From positions 434,001-498,000 of the forward strand of contig JAPZLL010000005.1 of the NCBI GenBank assembly GCA_036250225.1: a stretch of DNA of 64,000 nucleotides, written 5' to 3'. Shown in pieces: positions 44,226-56,621 of this stretch (positions within the stretch are counted from its first letter, which is position 1; each line of letters opens with the position of its first letter). The DNA is from Cercophora sp. LCS_1 (lineage: Eukaryota > Ascomycota > Sordariomycetes > Sordariales > Lasiosphaeriaceae). The position numbers were made by a program, and so were the translations under genes. The notes under the pieces are model-generated. The model saw only the letters and a list, made by a program, of their open reading frames with translations, was not told the DNA's origin and did not search any database.

Positions 44226-45493
44226 TGTAAGCCTCGCACGTGAAATTCGTGATGCAGGAACCGGTTGTTCTCATAACACTGGGTCGGGCGTTTCTTGCAG
44301 CTCGTGAGTCTTGGCTGATTTTTATACGCATATCAGTGCTAGGCTGGTTCTGACATGCACTTTTGAGAGCAGCGGGTTTCGTGTTCTCAGCCGTTGACCT
44401 GTCCGACAAGTTGGCTTACGGGTCGCGTCGTGGGGCCTCGGGTTGGCTTGGGGGAACTTCACAACTGCGGTACGAGGAACAGGGGTTGCTCTGATAGTAA
44501 TACCAGGCATGTCGGCACGGGACCTTAACTCAGCACGTGAGGGTCGGAGTTCCCAATGTTCCCTCCGAACGGACTCGACCCCGGCAGCCTCGCAAGTTCG
44601 TAACAAAAAGATCCACACACTGATCACCGCCGACGCCGCTTCAAACTGTCTCAATGGTGAGGCTTGTATTCCGAAATGTAGGAAGGTGGTACATCGCGCT
44701 AATATAAATATATTGAGCCTTCTTAACTATGTCTCGACATCGTGGAATATCAAATATGTCTTCTTGTTGGTGTGCATTTTGTTTTGTCAGGGAATTTTGC
44801 CTGTATTTCTCAAAACAGCTTGATTGGCCCACAAAAACACGCCGCCTGGTGTCGCCAGTGGCCTCGCCTTCCCTAGAGTTGTTGTTGCTGTCCCTTTACA
44901 ACAGTGCGTCCAAGAAATGTTATCGGATTCGACAAATGCCGCTTCGTAGGCTTTGCTTCCTTTCCATGAAATTCCCCTTCAGGTTACATGCATAGATGCA
45001 ATTGCCTCGGAAGGTCTCAACAAATGTTGTCAGGGGTTTCATGCCAGTGCTTGGGAAGCAAGATGTTGATGGTGAACTCCTCTCGTTTTTGCTCAGTGTT
45101 TGCCTACCGAAATGAAGCCTGCGGATTGACGACTTGAGAACTGAACGCCGCCGGTTCCATGATTTATACGGAAAGAAAACCCACCGGCGGAAGTAGCCAG
45201 ATGGTTCAATGGCAAGAATGGGGACTCGCGGAGCCCAGCAGTTTACAGTACCAACCTTGCCAACTTACCTACCTTTACCTTGTCCCTTCTTCAGCTTCGA
45301 TACCCCCTCCCTGCCCCTGAACTGATATTCAACTTGGCGAATGGGGCTCAGTGTGACAGCGCGGGCCCCTAACCCTTGGATGCTTGATGATGTAATGCGA
45401 CCGAAATTCTGTCAAATCACCGGGGTGTTCGGCAACTCGAACCATAGTTCGTGCGCCTAGACAACGAGCAGCTCAACAACGCTTCCCAATGCT
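44226..45493. other. 1.27-kb divergent intergenic region
   Basis: The region lies between the starts of the flavocytochrome and the LETM1-like gene. No gene is recognised. A plus-strand frame at 44443-44823 starts without ATG and has no domain. Confidence 0.55.
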
Positions 45494-46504
45494 ATGAGAG
45501 GAAACGCCCACGTCGGTGCGGCTTCGTGCCTTCGGGTCTGCACATCCCCAACCTCGTTCCTGTCTCTTCTATTAGCCCATCCTCTCATACCAGCGCAACG
45601 CAAGCTTCTGCCCGCTACCACCACAACCTTCGATGCCGTTCGTTACTCCTCCAGCAGTCCCTCGCGGAAAAACGGTCCGCCCATTCGTGGGTTAAATGTC
45701 CCCAAACCAAATCCTGCCGCTGCAAATCCTCCGGCCTCGACACGCCCGCCCCCCCTCGAGCTACCGGTCCGCGAGCCAACAGCCAGCACGTTCCACCACC
45801 TCTTTGCGACCGGCAAAGCCTACCTCACATTCTACAAGACTGGGCTTAGACAAATCGTCGAGAACCACAAGTTACGTTCCTCTCCGTCGCGCCCACAGCC
45901 CGGAACCCGCGCCGAGCTTCTCCTCCGGGTGCGCCACTCCCACGATATACGCCGTCTCCCGCTTTTCGGTTTGATGCTGTTGATCTGTGGGGAATTTACC
46001 CCCTTTATGGTCCTGGCAATTCCGTCGGTCGTCCCATTCACATGCCGAATACCCCGACAGGTCGACAAGCTCTTGCGTGACAGTGAGGGGAGGAGAAACA
46101 GGGCATTGGAGGACTTCAGTCGAAAGTTCCCACCAGGAAAGGAGGTGACGCTCGATGCGGTGGCTGGACATCTGGCTCGCGTATTGGATATCGTCCCTCC
46201 CTTTCTGGAAAGGATCGGGATAACACTGCCTGCACCTGTAATCGCGGGACGCGTGACGAGAAGACTGGAATTTCTAGCAGAGGATGATACACTGTTGACT
46301 AAGGCAGGAGGGGTGGATGCACTTCAGGGGGAGGAGCTGAGGTTAGCATGTGCGGATAGGGCTATCCGGGTGCGTGGGAGAAAGGATGAGGAGCTGAGGG
46401 CAGCGTTGGCGAAGTGGCTCTCACTAGCTGGGCGGGAAGCCGGAGAGGGGCTTCACGGACAAATGGTGCCGCTGTTGCTTGCAGGAGAGGAGCGCTGGCC
46501 ATAG
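45494..46504 (+). CDS. LETM1-like mitochondrial inner-membrane protein
   Basis: A single exon encodes 336 residues. The N-terminus is rich in Arg, Ser and Ala with few acids, and a basic-Ser segment (VRYSSSSPSRKN, about 48-59) looks like the end of a mitochondrial presequence. One strong membrane segment lies near 155-180 (PLFGLMLLICGEFTPFMVLAIPSVVPF), preceded by HDIRRL, as in the LETM1 family (R-D-I-x-R-L before the single helix). The rest resembles the LETM1 ribosome-binding region, with LRLACADRAIRVRGRKDEELRAALAKWLSL near the end. Yeast relatives Mdm38 and Ylh47 act in mitochondrial K+/H+ homeostasis and ribosome attachment; this short, diverged member may have a different role. The start codon is the first ATG of the frame. 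Confidence 0.8.
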   Translation: MRGNAHVGAASCLRVCTSPTSFLSLLLAHPLIPAQRKLLPATTTTFDAVRYSSSSPSRKNGPPIRGLNVPKPNPAAANPPASTRPPPLELPVREPTASTFHHLFATGKAYLTFYKTGLRQIVENHKLRSSPSRPQPGTRAELLLRVRHSHDIRRLPLFGLMLLICGEFTPFMVLAIPSVVPFTCRIPRQVDKLLRDSEGRRNRALEDFSRKFPPGKEVTLDAVAGHLARVLDIVPPFLERIGITLPAPVIAGRVTRRLEFLAEDDTLLTKAGGVDALQGEELRLACADRAIRVRGRKDEELRAALAKWLSLAGREAGEGLHGQMVPLLLAGEERWP

Positions 46505-47208
46505 TCGATTGACAGGTGTGTAGCATCATGCTGTAACGGAGGCATCTCCGACCGCTGTATCTATAATGTATATATGGCTGTCTAGGTAGACAGCGGTGCT
46601 ATTGAAACAGGTATATATGTACACGTGAGTAATTGATGGCATCTGACCCATCAATGCCGCCAGCTTCACGGGCATGTTTTATCGGCGGGCTGAAAAACAT
46701 CCATCACGCATCTCATTCGACCCATTCCCCAAAGCTCAAAAGAACAGTCAATGGCGAGGACTACTGTTAATTTCAACTGGCCTTAGTTTGAGCTGTGGTA
46801 CGCAATAATCTCAAATTCTCATCAGACGGGCTAAGTTCCCTGATGTTGGGCAGGATGTTTGCAGCCATATCCCGCACCCATCGTGCCTGGACCACCTGTT
46901 AGACTTCCCAATGCGAGGGCTAAAAACCAATGCCATCAGAACTCCTAGTACTGTGAGTAGGGAAACGTTGCTAACAAGTGCCACGACCCCATGGTTTCTC
47001 AAGTTGCCTAACGACCGAGGATCAACTGGAGTGAGTTTGGCTCTTGCGTCGGGAAGAGCCGGGTTCCGTTTTCTTCTCAATATGTACCCCGGTACAGGAC
47101 CCTAACTGATGATCTCTCAGCGGGTCTAATGATAACGTCTTGGGTGTGGGAATTCGGTCTCGACCGGGTGATGCCATTAACTGCGTGACATGCCATTAGG
47201 CATTCAGC
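46505..47208. other. convergent intergenic region, LETM1-like / NAB3
   Basis: About 700 nt of 3' flanks with no gene recognised. Confidence 0.55.
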
Positions 47209-49782
47209 CTATTGTGTAGCACGCTTTAGCTGCTCCATGATCGACTGAACCTGCTGAGCAGTGTCCCCGCCCCCGAAGCCCATCTCAGTGGCATTGAGGC
47301 TCGACATCGAGCCAGCATGAGGCGAGTATGTTGAAGCAGAACCATAGTTTGCAACTCCTGGGTAGCCCGGGGTTGGTGTCGGTTGAACTGCAGGCGTGGC
47401 ACCCCGGATGGTACCCAACAATGCGTTGATATCGAGTTGAGAGGCGCCGCCAGCTGGTGCCCCAATTGCAGGCACAGATTGATGGGCATTCATGCCCTGT
47501 GGAGCTTGCAAGGACGCCAATAGGGCCTGAAGGGCTGTGTTGTCAAGTTGACCAACCACACTCGTCAAATCGGGTGCAACTGCAGTTGAATGTGCTTGAG
47601 GGTGCTGAGCAGGGGCTTGTGGGTACTGATACGGATACCCAGCAGAGTGTGTTGGGGCAACGGGTTCTGTCGGGTAGGACGAGCGGCCATAGTTGCTTGA
47701 TGGGTAATGCGGCGTTGGCTGGACAGATGTTGCCGTGGTCTTTTCTCGAAGGACAAGTTCTGCCGCTATCGAAGGGTCGACGCCCTGGTAAGTATCATAG
47801 CGGACATTGGAACCCGCAGGTCGACTGAACACCTGAATTGAGATTTTCCCTTGCGCCTGGGCTGCATAGTCGAGTTCAACGATAGCATGGACGCCCTCGA
47901 CTATTTGACGTTGCACCACAGCATCGCGAGGAAGACGGGGACTAACAAACATTATGTCGGTTCTTAGTCCCCTTTCATGGAATGCGTGCTGGACCCAGCC
48001 AGTAAATTCCCTAGAGACTTCTTGAATCAAAAGGAACTGGACATCCGGAACATCGCTCCCATAGCGCCGGGGCAGGTCGAGTCCTCCATCTGAGGTGGCA
48101 CGACGGTGTGGGCTGGGGCTTCTATTTCGATATGACTCCGGGCCAGGGCGTCCAAACCGGGCCGGCGACCGAGATCTTCGACGTCCCATCACACCAAGGT
48201 CACGGTCGCGAGAACCAAACCCGTCTCGGCTAATGCGTCCATCGCTGCGTCGGGGCGATGGTGAGCGACCTGGGCGGTAATCATCCCGCCGCCAAGCGGG
48301 ATCACGGCCATCAAACCGCCCATCCGGACGGCCGGTACGGTCAACACGGGACCCTCGCCTTTCTGGAGAATGTTCGCGGTCGTCCTTGTCTTTTTTCTTC
48401 TGCGCTCGTGATATTTCCAGGTCTAAGCACAATCAGTACGACCAAAAGAGTGAGAATCACATCGTTGTACTCACGGATCTTCCGTCCCCCCATCTCGATC
48501 CCCTGTGCCCCTTGCATAGCAGCCTGGCCCTCGGAAATTGTGTGGTACTGGACGAAGCCGTACGCATTCTTCAGGGAAATCTGTGCCAAATGCCCAAAGC
48601 GGCTGAAAACATCGAAGACTTCACGCTTGGAAACTCGTTCGCTAGAGAGGTTGCCTACGTAACCATTAATTTGGTAGCTCTTGGGGAGGACTGGGGAAAC
48701 GTACCAATGAATATCCGGGAGCCCTCCGGAAATCTCTCCCACTTCGCTTCAGTTGTATAGCGCTTTTCGTCGATCAAAAAAGTCTCCCATTGCGATTGGT
48801 TGGCTGTGGAGTGTGGGTGCGTGAGGTGCGAACCCCCTGCCGAATTAAGGGACTGGTGGTGAGATGCGCCGAAGGAGGGTGGTGGAGGTAAAGAGGAAAG
48901 CCCTTCATTCGTCGTGCCGGGGGCACCACCGGGAAGATACGAGCCACGATGGGGGCCGCCGTGGCCAGGCGGCGCTGATGCTGGGGATGGAAGGGCATTG
49001 TGATTTCTTTGGAATGGATGGGCCTGCGGGATGGCGGGCAAATGGCTTGAGGGATGGAGTGAAATAGAAGGTTTGGGAGGGAGAGAGGCAGAGGGTGATA
49101 CAGTAAGAGTCGAGACGGTCTGAGATGCGACTGGAGCGGCTTGCGCCGGCAATGAAGGGGCGGCCGAGGCGGCTCTTGCCGTGATGTCGTCAACCAGCTT
49201 TTGAATGTCAACAATGCCATCACCTTGGTCTGCCGTCGTGGATACGGCGGCAGTAAAAGCAGCTGGCTGGATGGCAGCATTTGTCAGGGCTTCGGTGATG
49301 GGTGCGTCGAGCGGAGTCGGCGCATTGGAGGGGTTGATATCCGGATTTGATGCAGCGGGCTTGCCAATGGGAGAATTGTCGACTGTCCGCTCAAAGGGTG
49401 CGGAGGAACCTTGGGCTGAGCTGGAATCGGTGACACCTGGAGGCGGGGATGATGAAAGAACAGAAGTAGCGGTTGGAGGGGACTGGCTCTTCAAAGTGTC
49501 AGGTGCGGATGAACTATTCATGGATTCTGCGGCCTTTGATACATCTGGCTGACTCTCGTCAGCCTCACCCTGATGCTCCCGTTCCGCTGGCGAGTCAAAG
49601 GTTTTTGCATAGTCATCGTTGACCACGTCCGGCTCGTCCAGATTCTGCTCCTGCTCCTCCTCATCTTCGCCGTATGCGTCAAAGCTGTCGTTGCTGTCAT
49701 CAACTGATTCGTCCGAATAACTGCCGGCGACTACTATCGTGTCGGATGGCTCTCCGGCGTCAAGTTGAGCCTCTGACGCCAT
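47209..49782 (-). CDS. NAB3: Nab3-like RNA-binding protein
   Basis: Three exons (49782-48705, 48654-48475, 48422-47209) give 823 residues. Nab3 works with Nrd1 and Sen1 to terminate noncoding and snoRNA transcripts. The first 350 residues are acidic then Ser/Pro/Ala rich. One RRM spans about 350-425: RIFIGNLSSERVSKREVF is joined across intron 1 and NAYGFVQYHTISEGQAA and RKIHLEISRAQKKKDK across intron 2. An Arg/Ser-rich linker follows, then a conserved alpha/beta domain (about 530-640, VPDVQFLLIQEVSREF to VHAIVELD) resembling an anticodon-binding-like domain of human NCOA5. The Gln-rich tail ends in a short helix (QQVQSIMEQLKRA), where yeast Nab3 oligomerises. An upstream in-frame ATG at 49953 has poorer context (T at -3); the start at 49782 has A at -3 and G at +4. 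Confidence 0.85.
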
Positions 49783-50934
49783 CTTTGGCTGATAAATTTT
49801 GTTTTCAGGGACGCAATCTTGGCTTGACGGGTCCAAGGCAGCGGCGTGACCCTGAAGCTTTGGTATGAGAGCTGGGGACGTGTTATAAATGGGTGAGGGT
49901 GAGAGCGGGCTCAAGCAGGCGGCTGCCACAATCTCCGGTGACTGCTCCGGCATCAAGCGCTAGACGGTTTGTCGTGAACGTTTCCACTGGCTTGTTCGTT
50001 TGTGAGGAAGGGGTCAGGTTTGTACTTGGAAAGCGGCAAGTCGACGCGCGGGTGTCACGTCGCTGGCCCTGTTAGTTGGGGGGTTTTTTTTTTGTTTTGG
50101 CGCAGGCGTCACGCGAGACCGCAATGAGGGTGGATTAGGTTCAGGGTGACCGTAAGCTGAACCCCAGTCACTAGGGAAACCCCGAAAGACAAGTTTGCCA
50201 GTGGAAGTAGATAAGCGAAAATGATGCTCGAGGGAGAGGTTTCGGCACGATCGCGAAGACTTGCGTCGCAACTTTCACAATCGGTATTGAATGTGTCGCA
50301 ATCCTGGAATTGTTGATTGCGCAGAGATGGCAAGTACCTGGGCATCAGGATTTGGAAGGAAATGAAGAAGGTTCCCACACGCGCAGACCTTGTCGTGTTT
50401 GTCGGTTTGAAGGAGCGATCCGAGGGTGAAAGACCGGTCGGTGATGGTGGCAGGATAAATGCGGAGAACTGCAAGGCTGACCGGCAGAAAATTCTCAATG
50501 ATTTCTGTGGCGGGGGATTGAAACGTTTCCTACCCCACCCGTCTTCAGAGTGGGAGCGGGGGAGGTGGCTTTCTTTCCCTGACAGAGATAATTACCTCCA
50601 AAGCGCAGCCACTCGCCATTTCTACCATGGGCTTAAACTACACATCCATTTGAAGCAACCTTTTATTTGAGTCTATTCAAAGTCCATGATAATCGAGAAT
50701 ATTATATTATTGGGTTTCAAAAGAACTTTGAATCTAACGCCTCACTCGCCCATCAGTCATAACCCTTAATTTTGTGTTTGCTCTTTCTTTCAGCACGTGC
50801 TCGGTCAGCGCCGACTGGCCAGTCCCACACCCCTGGGAAGCCTTGCAATGTGCGAACGTTGCCAGAACGCGGCGATCAGAAAAGGCTTCCGTATAGCACG
50901 CGTCGTCTGGGAGAGAAAAAACCTGTGAACCGCA
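49783..50934. other. divergent promoter region, NAB3 / release factor
   Basis: About 1.15 kb with no recognised gene. The first 170 nt could be extra NAB3 coding sequence if the ATG at 49953 is used. A T-run near 50085 follows. Confidence 0.5.
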
Positions 50935-51630
50935 ATGCAACGCCTTTTGTTCCTCCAAAATCTCTTGAGACCAAAAATTAAGTATTTGGCTCCAGGTTCG
51001 ATTCTCCAGCGGTTTGTACGACATCAGGCGTTTGAGGCTGGTCTGGACCATGAGGCCCTTGTTGAAGCCCGCATCTGGCACAAATCATTTCAGTCAACAG
51101 CACTCCCGAAAGGCGCCGTATCCTTTTCTAAGTCGAGCGGGCCGGGGGGACAGTACATAAACAAGTCTGTCTTCATGGTGATCCCTTGCTCATTGTAATG
51201 AATCTGGTTGACAACGTCAGGACAGAAACAAAGGCAACGACAACATGGGCTGTCAGAGACCTTGAGAAAGTCCTCCCTAAGCTTCTTCATCCCCACATCC
51301 GGTCATTAAAATACTACTCGCGGCGCGCCGACACCATAACCATACATGCGCAGACGGAGCGTAGCCGGACGGCCAACATGGAGGAGAACCACCAAAAACT
51401 CTTCCGAGAGCTCCAGAGCTTGTATAAAACCATCGTGCCTGGAGAGACAAATCCCGGAAAGTTTCGCAAGTACGAAGTACTGTAGGTCACAAGCTTGTTT
51501 ACAAATGAAATGCCAGCACATCATGAGGCTGACAAGTGGCAGGAAACACAATGCAAACGAGGCGAGACTGAACACCAAAAAACACCACAGCTCCAAGAAA
51601 CAGTTTCGGAGAGGCTCACATGATGATTGA
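50935..51630 (+). CDS. ICT1-type peptidyl-tRNA hydrolase / release factor (RF-1 domain), probably mitochondrial
   Basis: Three exons (50935-51164, 51221-51469, 51543-51630) give 188 residues. The catalytic GGQ is at 71-73 inside SFSKSSGPGGQYINK, which hydrolyses peptidyl-tRNA on ribosomes. After intron 1 the family blocks KATTTWAVRDLEKVLPKLL and ITIHAQTERSRTANMEEN follow. The basic tail KKHHSSKKQFRRG, needed for rescue in ICT1/ArfB, appears only after splicing intron 2; without splicing the protein stops 4 residues into the intron and loses this tail. Both donors are unusual (GTCTGT and GTACGA), so junctions rest mainly on family alignment. The basic hydrophobic N-terminus (MQRLLFLQNLLRPK) fits mitochondrial import. 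A yeast counterpart is Pth4. Confidence 0.8.
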
Positions 51631-52275
51631 CCACATGTATTGTGTTGTGAGGCTGCCCATCATCAGTGCCGCAGTGGCCGACCGTTTGATCACCAGCGTA
51701 CGTTGGTTGCAAAACGAAATGACGAGCTGGTCGACTTCCCACACTTCGAAGTTCCGAGCTCAACACTCTACGCATAGCACCCATGGACGTAGGATGGAAC
51801 GTCGGGGATGCCGACTATTCCGCACTCAGAACTTAGGAAGTTTTAGACAGATCAAACGGAGATTGAATCCTCGATCAACACCCCCCACCCCTGACTGAAC
51901 TCTGAGGAAAGACTGCACCAATACCTACAATAAAGTAGACCCTTGATTAACATATTTTACCCCATGCATGCATTCCCATGTGATAAGAGTATCCTATCAC
52001 TGACTGTTGCGCAAGGACTCTAGTTGCTGGTGGGTAGGCATGGAGGGTGGGGTGCTGTTAGTGGGGTTCAAGACGCGTGGTGGGCTCTCGGCGCCTGGAG
52101 CATGGAAGATCCTTGCAGACGTGTATCTTTCAGAGCTGATCGATCACACCGCCCGGCAAAATAATTTCGAGTTGCTGCCCGCTGGAAATTTTTGGGGCCC
52201 TCTGGTCCTGAAGCTGAATTGATCGCATTCACCAGCCAAACGATTGCCGGTCAACGGTTGACAGTAGTTGCCAAG
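51631..52275. other. intergenic, release factor to KRE33
   Basis: About 645 nt containing the terminator of one gene and the promoter of the next; no gene recognised. Confidence 0.5.
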
Positions 52276-55200
52276 ATGCCGACAAAGGCTGTGTAAGCTG
52301 CATTTGCTTTGCTTTGCCCTTGCGAGCTGTGCTGACAATCGGTTGCAGAGACTCGCGCATCCCAGCGCTGATGCGCAATGCCATCCAGGAAAAGAAGCGA
52401 AGCTTCTTCGTTGTGGTCGGAGATCACTCCAAGGAGGCCATCATTCACCGTACGTATCGGCGAGCTGTCGAGTGGTGGTGGTTACGGGAAAATGCAACTA
52501 ACAAGAATAGTGTACACCATTTTGTCGAGTATGGAAGTCAAGAGGAACAAGTCGGTACTATGGGCGTACAAGAACAAGTTGCTCGGCTTCACCAGTCACC
52601 GAAAGAAGCGGGAAAACAAGATCAAGAAAGAGATCAAGCGTGGCATACGGGAAGCCAACTCAGAAGATCCCTTTGAGATTTTTATCTCGCTCAATGACAT
52701 CCGCTATGTTTACTACAAGGAGACCGAGAAAATTCTGGGAAACACTTATGGCATAGTAAGTTCATATCGTCGTCAATACAACTACAAAAGGGTTACAGCC
52801 ACACAGGAGTTAACATTGTAAAGTGTATCCTTCAGGACTTCGAGGCCATCACGCCCAACATCCTTGCGCGGACAATCGAAACGGTCGAAGGCGGCGGCAT
52901 GGTGATTCTCCTGCTCAAAGGCATGAACAGCTTGAAGAAACTATACACTCTTTCAATGGACGTTCACTCGAGGTACCGGACCGAGGCGCATGGTGATGTT
53001 GTCGCCAGGTTCAATGAACGCTTCATCCTCTCACTGGGCAGTTGTGAATCCTGCCTTGTGATCGACGACGAGCTCAACGTATTGCCGATTTCCGGGGGAA
53101 AGGGGGTCAAGCAATTACCACCAGTGGACGAAGATGAGACAGCATCAGCGACGAAGAAAGAGTTACAAAAGATCAAGGAGTCGCTCCTTGACACACAGCC
53201 GATTGGGTCGCTCATCCAGTTGGCTCGCACAACAGATCAGGCCAAGTCGTTACTTACCTTTGTCGACGCCATCGCAGAAAAGACGCTGCGGAATACGGTG
53301 ACCCTCACCGCAGCCCGTGGAAGAGGAAAATCTGCAGCCATGGGGTTGGCAATTGCGGCGGCAGTCGCCTATGGTTATAGCAACATTTTCATCACCTCAC
53401 CATCGCCAGAAAACTTGAAGACACTGTTTGAGTTTGTCTTCAAGGGGTTTGACGCTTTGGACTACAAGGATCATGCCGACTATTCAATCATACAATCAAC
53501 CAACCCTGATTTCAACAAGGCAATTGTCAGGGTCAATATCCACCGAAATCACCGACAGACCATCCAATATTTCCGGCCCCAGGACAGCCACATCCTTGGG
53601 CAGGCAGAGCTCGTTGTCATCGATGAGGCCGCCGCCATCCCGCTGCCTTTAGTTCGAAGGCTTATGGGCCCCTACCTTGTCTTCATGGCTTCCACGATCA
53701 GTGGCTACGAAGGCACGGGACGTTCTCTCTCCCTCAAGCTTATCAAACAGCTGAGAGAACAATCAAGGGCGGGAGTGAGTGCAGCTGGAGATGGCGCAGT
53801 TGAGGTGGATCGGTCAAGCGGGAAGGCTACCAATGACTCAGCTATCCAGGGAGCACGCTCGCTCAAGGAGATTACCCTTTCTGAACCGATCCGTTATGCA
53901 CAAGGCGACTCTGTTGAAAAATGGCTCAACACGCTGCTCTGCCTTGACGCAACGCTTCCAAGGTCTAAACTCAGCACGCAGGGGTGTCCAGATCCGTCTG
54001 AATGCGAACTGCTTTATGTCAACCGCGATACACTTTTCTCGTTCCACCCCGTTTCGGAAAAGTTTCTTCAGCAAATGGTCGCCCTGTATGTTGCTAGTCA
54101 CTACAAGAACTCCCCCAACGACCTCCAACTTATGAGTGATGCCCCTGCCCACGAACTCTTCGTTCTCACAGCTCCTATCGTTGAAGGCCGGTTGCCTGAG
54201 CCTCTATGTGTCATCCAGGTCTCTCTCGAGGGCAAAATCAGCAGACAGAGTATCCTCAACAGCCTTAGCAGGGGCCAGCAACCTGCGGGTGACCTCATTC
54301 CATGGCTTGTTAGCCAGCAGTTCCAAGATGAAGAGTTTGCGTCGCTCTCAGGCGCTCGCGTCGTCCGGATAGCCACCAACCCCGATTATATGTCAATGGG
54401 ATACGGAACAAAAGCGCTCCAACTCTTGGTAGACTATTATGAGGGGAGGTTTACGGACCTGTCAGAGAATTCTACCACAGCAGAAAAACATGTCGCTCCG
54501 AGGATAAGCGACGAAGAACTTGCCAACGCTAGCTTATTTGATGATATCAAAGTCCGAGACATGAGCGAGCTGCCTCCTTTGTTCTCTAAGTTAGCTGAAC
54601 GGCAACCGGAACGTCTCGATTACATCGGAGTTAGTTTTGGCCTGACACAGCCTCTGCACAAGTTTTGGAAGAGAGCGTCGTTCGCGCCAGTATATCTGAG
54701 GCAGACAGCAAACGACCTTACCGGGGAGCACACCTGCGTGATGCTCCGACCCCTGAAGGAGGAAAGCGACCAAAGCTGGCTAGGCGCGTTTGCCAACGAC
54801 TTCCACCGCCGTTTTCTCTCTCTCCTCGCCTATAGGTTCCGTGAATTTCCCCCAATTCTGGCGGCGATGATCGAAGAATCGGCAAGTCTAGGGGCCGCGC
54901 TTGACCCGTCCAACACACCCCCGGAACTCACCAAAGAAGATCTGGACAAACTATTGACGCCATTTGACCACAAACGACTGGAATCGTACGCAAACGGTCT
55001 TTTGGACTACCATGTTGTGCTGGACCTTATTCCGACCATCTCGCAGCTTTATTTCACTGGCCGTCTAAAGTCGAGCATCAAGCTCAATGGAGTGCATGAG
55101 GCCATTCTTCTGGCTATAGGGCAACAACACAAAGACGTTGATGTCATTGCCACTGAGCTCAATCTCCTCTCATCGTCGCAACTTCTCGCGATTTTCATGA

Positions 55201-55737
55201 AGACCATGCGAAAAATCGTTTCGCACCTTGCATCGATCGTCTCGGGGGCCCTCGCAGCTGAGATCCCTGATCCCCGGGCGATTGGAGTGTCGACTGAGAA
55301 CGCGTCGGGTGCACACGATGATGAAATCATTGACCGCAAGTTTGTGCCTCTGACAACGAACCTCGAGGACGAGCTCGAGGAAGGAGGAGACGAGGCTGTT
55401 CGCGCCCTCCGAGCAAAACAAAGAGAGCTTATCGACTCTCTGCCTCTTGATCAGTATGTTTCCTTCTTTCTCTTCAAAATACTTGATTTCGTGATTGTGG
55501 CGAACTGACATTGATGCGTCCAGGTACGAGATTGAAGGAGGCGCTGCGGATTGGGAAGAAGCAGAGAGACGAGCTCTCCTGGCGAACAAAAGCGGTAAAC
55601 CCATGCCACTAGTAAGTGTCAAGGCGCCAAAGGCGAAGCGGAAGGCGAGCCCGGAGCCCACGGAGAAGCATGACGATGGGTATGGGGAAAAGAGACATAA
55701 GAAGTCGAAGAAGGAAAAGCGAGACAAGAAGAGGTGA
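52276..55737 (+). CDS. KRE33: Kre33/NAT10, RNA cytidine acetyltransferase
   Basis: Five exons (52276-52292, 52349-52449, 52511-52755, 52824-55453, 55524-55737) give 1068 residues. The enzyme makes N4-acetylcytidine in 18S rRNA and tRNA using ATP and acetyl-CoA and joins the small-subunit processome. The first exon is only 17 nt; splicing restores PTKAVDSRIPALMRNAIQEKKRS. Further features are KILGNTYGICILQDFEA across intron 3, a Walker A GRGKS (287-291), a helicase-type VVIDEAAAIP with Asp388, a GNAT acetyl-CoA loop RIATNPDYMSMGYG (about 636-649), and a lysine-rich nucleolar tail (KKSKKEKRDKKR) after intron 4. The length is typical (yeast 1056). Introns are 56, 61, 68 and 70 nt. Confidence 0.95.
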
Positions 55738-56621
55738 AAGAGCCCCAATGTGTGAGTGCAAGGCGGTGCGCACAAGGTAGATGGCGAGGAAAAGCTGTGA
55801 AGTAAGATATGGCATTTGCGGCTCGTTGAGGCCCCGAAGTCCTCGGGCTTCAGGCCTGCAACATGCGGAACCAGAAAGATTACGATGCCAAGTGGACGAC
55901 AAATCAAGCCCACATACTTCAACCCTGTTCCTGATGCTTGAAGTGGTTTTGCCTTGTCACCTTCTAGGCAGATCGCCCGGTCCGGACCGCCCACGGTCTC
56001 CGGAATAGCGTTCAGGGTCGCTATTATTATTATTACACTCCCCGTTGAGACAATGGGATTCACCGTTCATGTCTGATGTCGTTGGTGGCTCGTTTATTTT
56101 GTTAGCGTGACTTTGGATCTCCACGTGGAGTGCTTGTTGATGCCGGGCCGAGCCAAGTCTGATTGCGGGGATCGCCGGGCTCGGATGTGATTGGTTCGAA
56201 GGATGAGGGGCTGAAGCCAGAGGCTTTGCGGCTGACTCCCCAAGATTCGAACGCATCGCGAGAAGGGAACGACGTCTTGCTTTTGTCCCGTATTTTTGTG
56301 GTTACGTGTTTTACTGGAGGTAGTCTGTGTTGATTTCCCACCAAGATACCCAATCTCTTCCTCCTTAACTCTTGCTAAGCCACCCTGCGCCGACAACCTG
56401 AAAAAGGTACGGGATCGCAACCCCGCAACGACTGCTTCGCCAAGAAACGTCTCCAATCGCCCATACGCTCACACTCGTGACGAGCGATTTCCCATCTGCA
56501 GACATTTGGGATCCGTGCCCACGAAAGGACTACTACCAGCAACCCATCTCTTACTCGCCTTCAAATCCGAGGGACCTAGAATACCCACCCAAGTCCGACT
56601 CACCCGAGCTTGCGAGGACAC
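55738..56621. other. intergenic, KRE33 to CaM kinase
   Basis: About 880 nt. An (att)n-type microsatellite lies near 56021-56033. The part before 56622 is probably a long 5' leader; no gene recognised. Confidence 0.5.

Noticed and set aside
44443..44823. 126-codon plus-strand frame
   Set aside because: Starts without ATG and resembles no known family; probably fortuitous.
50992..51010. Possible tRNA B-box (ggttcgattctc)
   Set aside because: No matching A-box, T-stem or acceptor stem around it; it lies in the release-factor first exon.
55170..56063. 297-codon minus-strand frame
   Set aside because: It lies antisense to the KRE33 3' exons and the intergenic tail; hydrophobicity comes from complementing Lys/Glu-rich codons.
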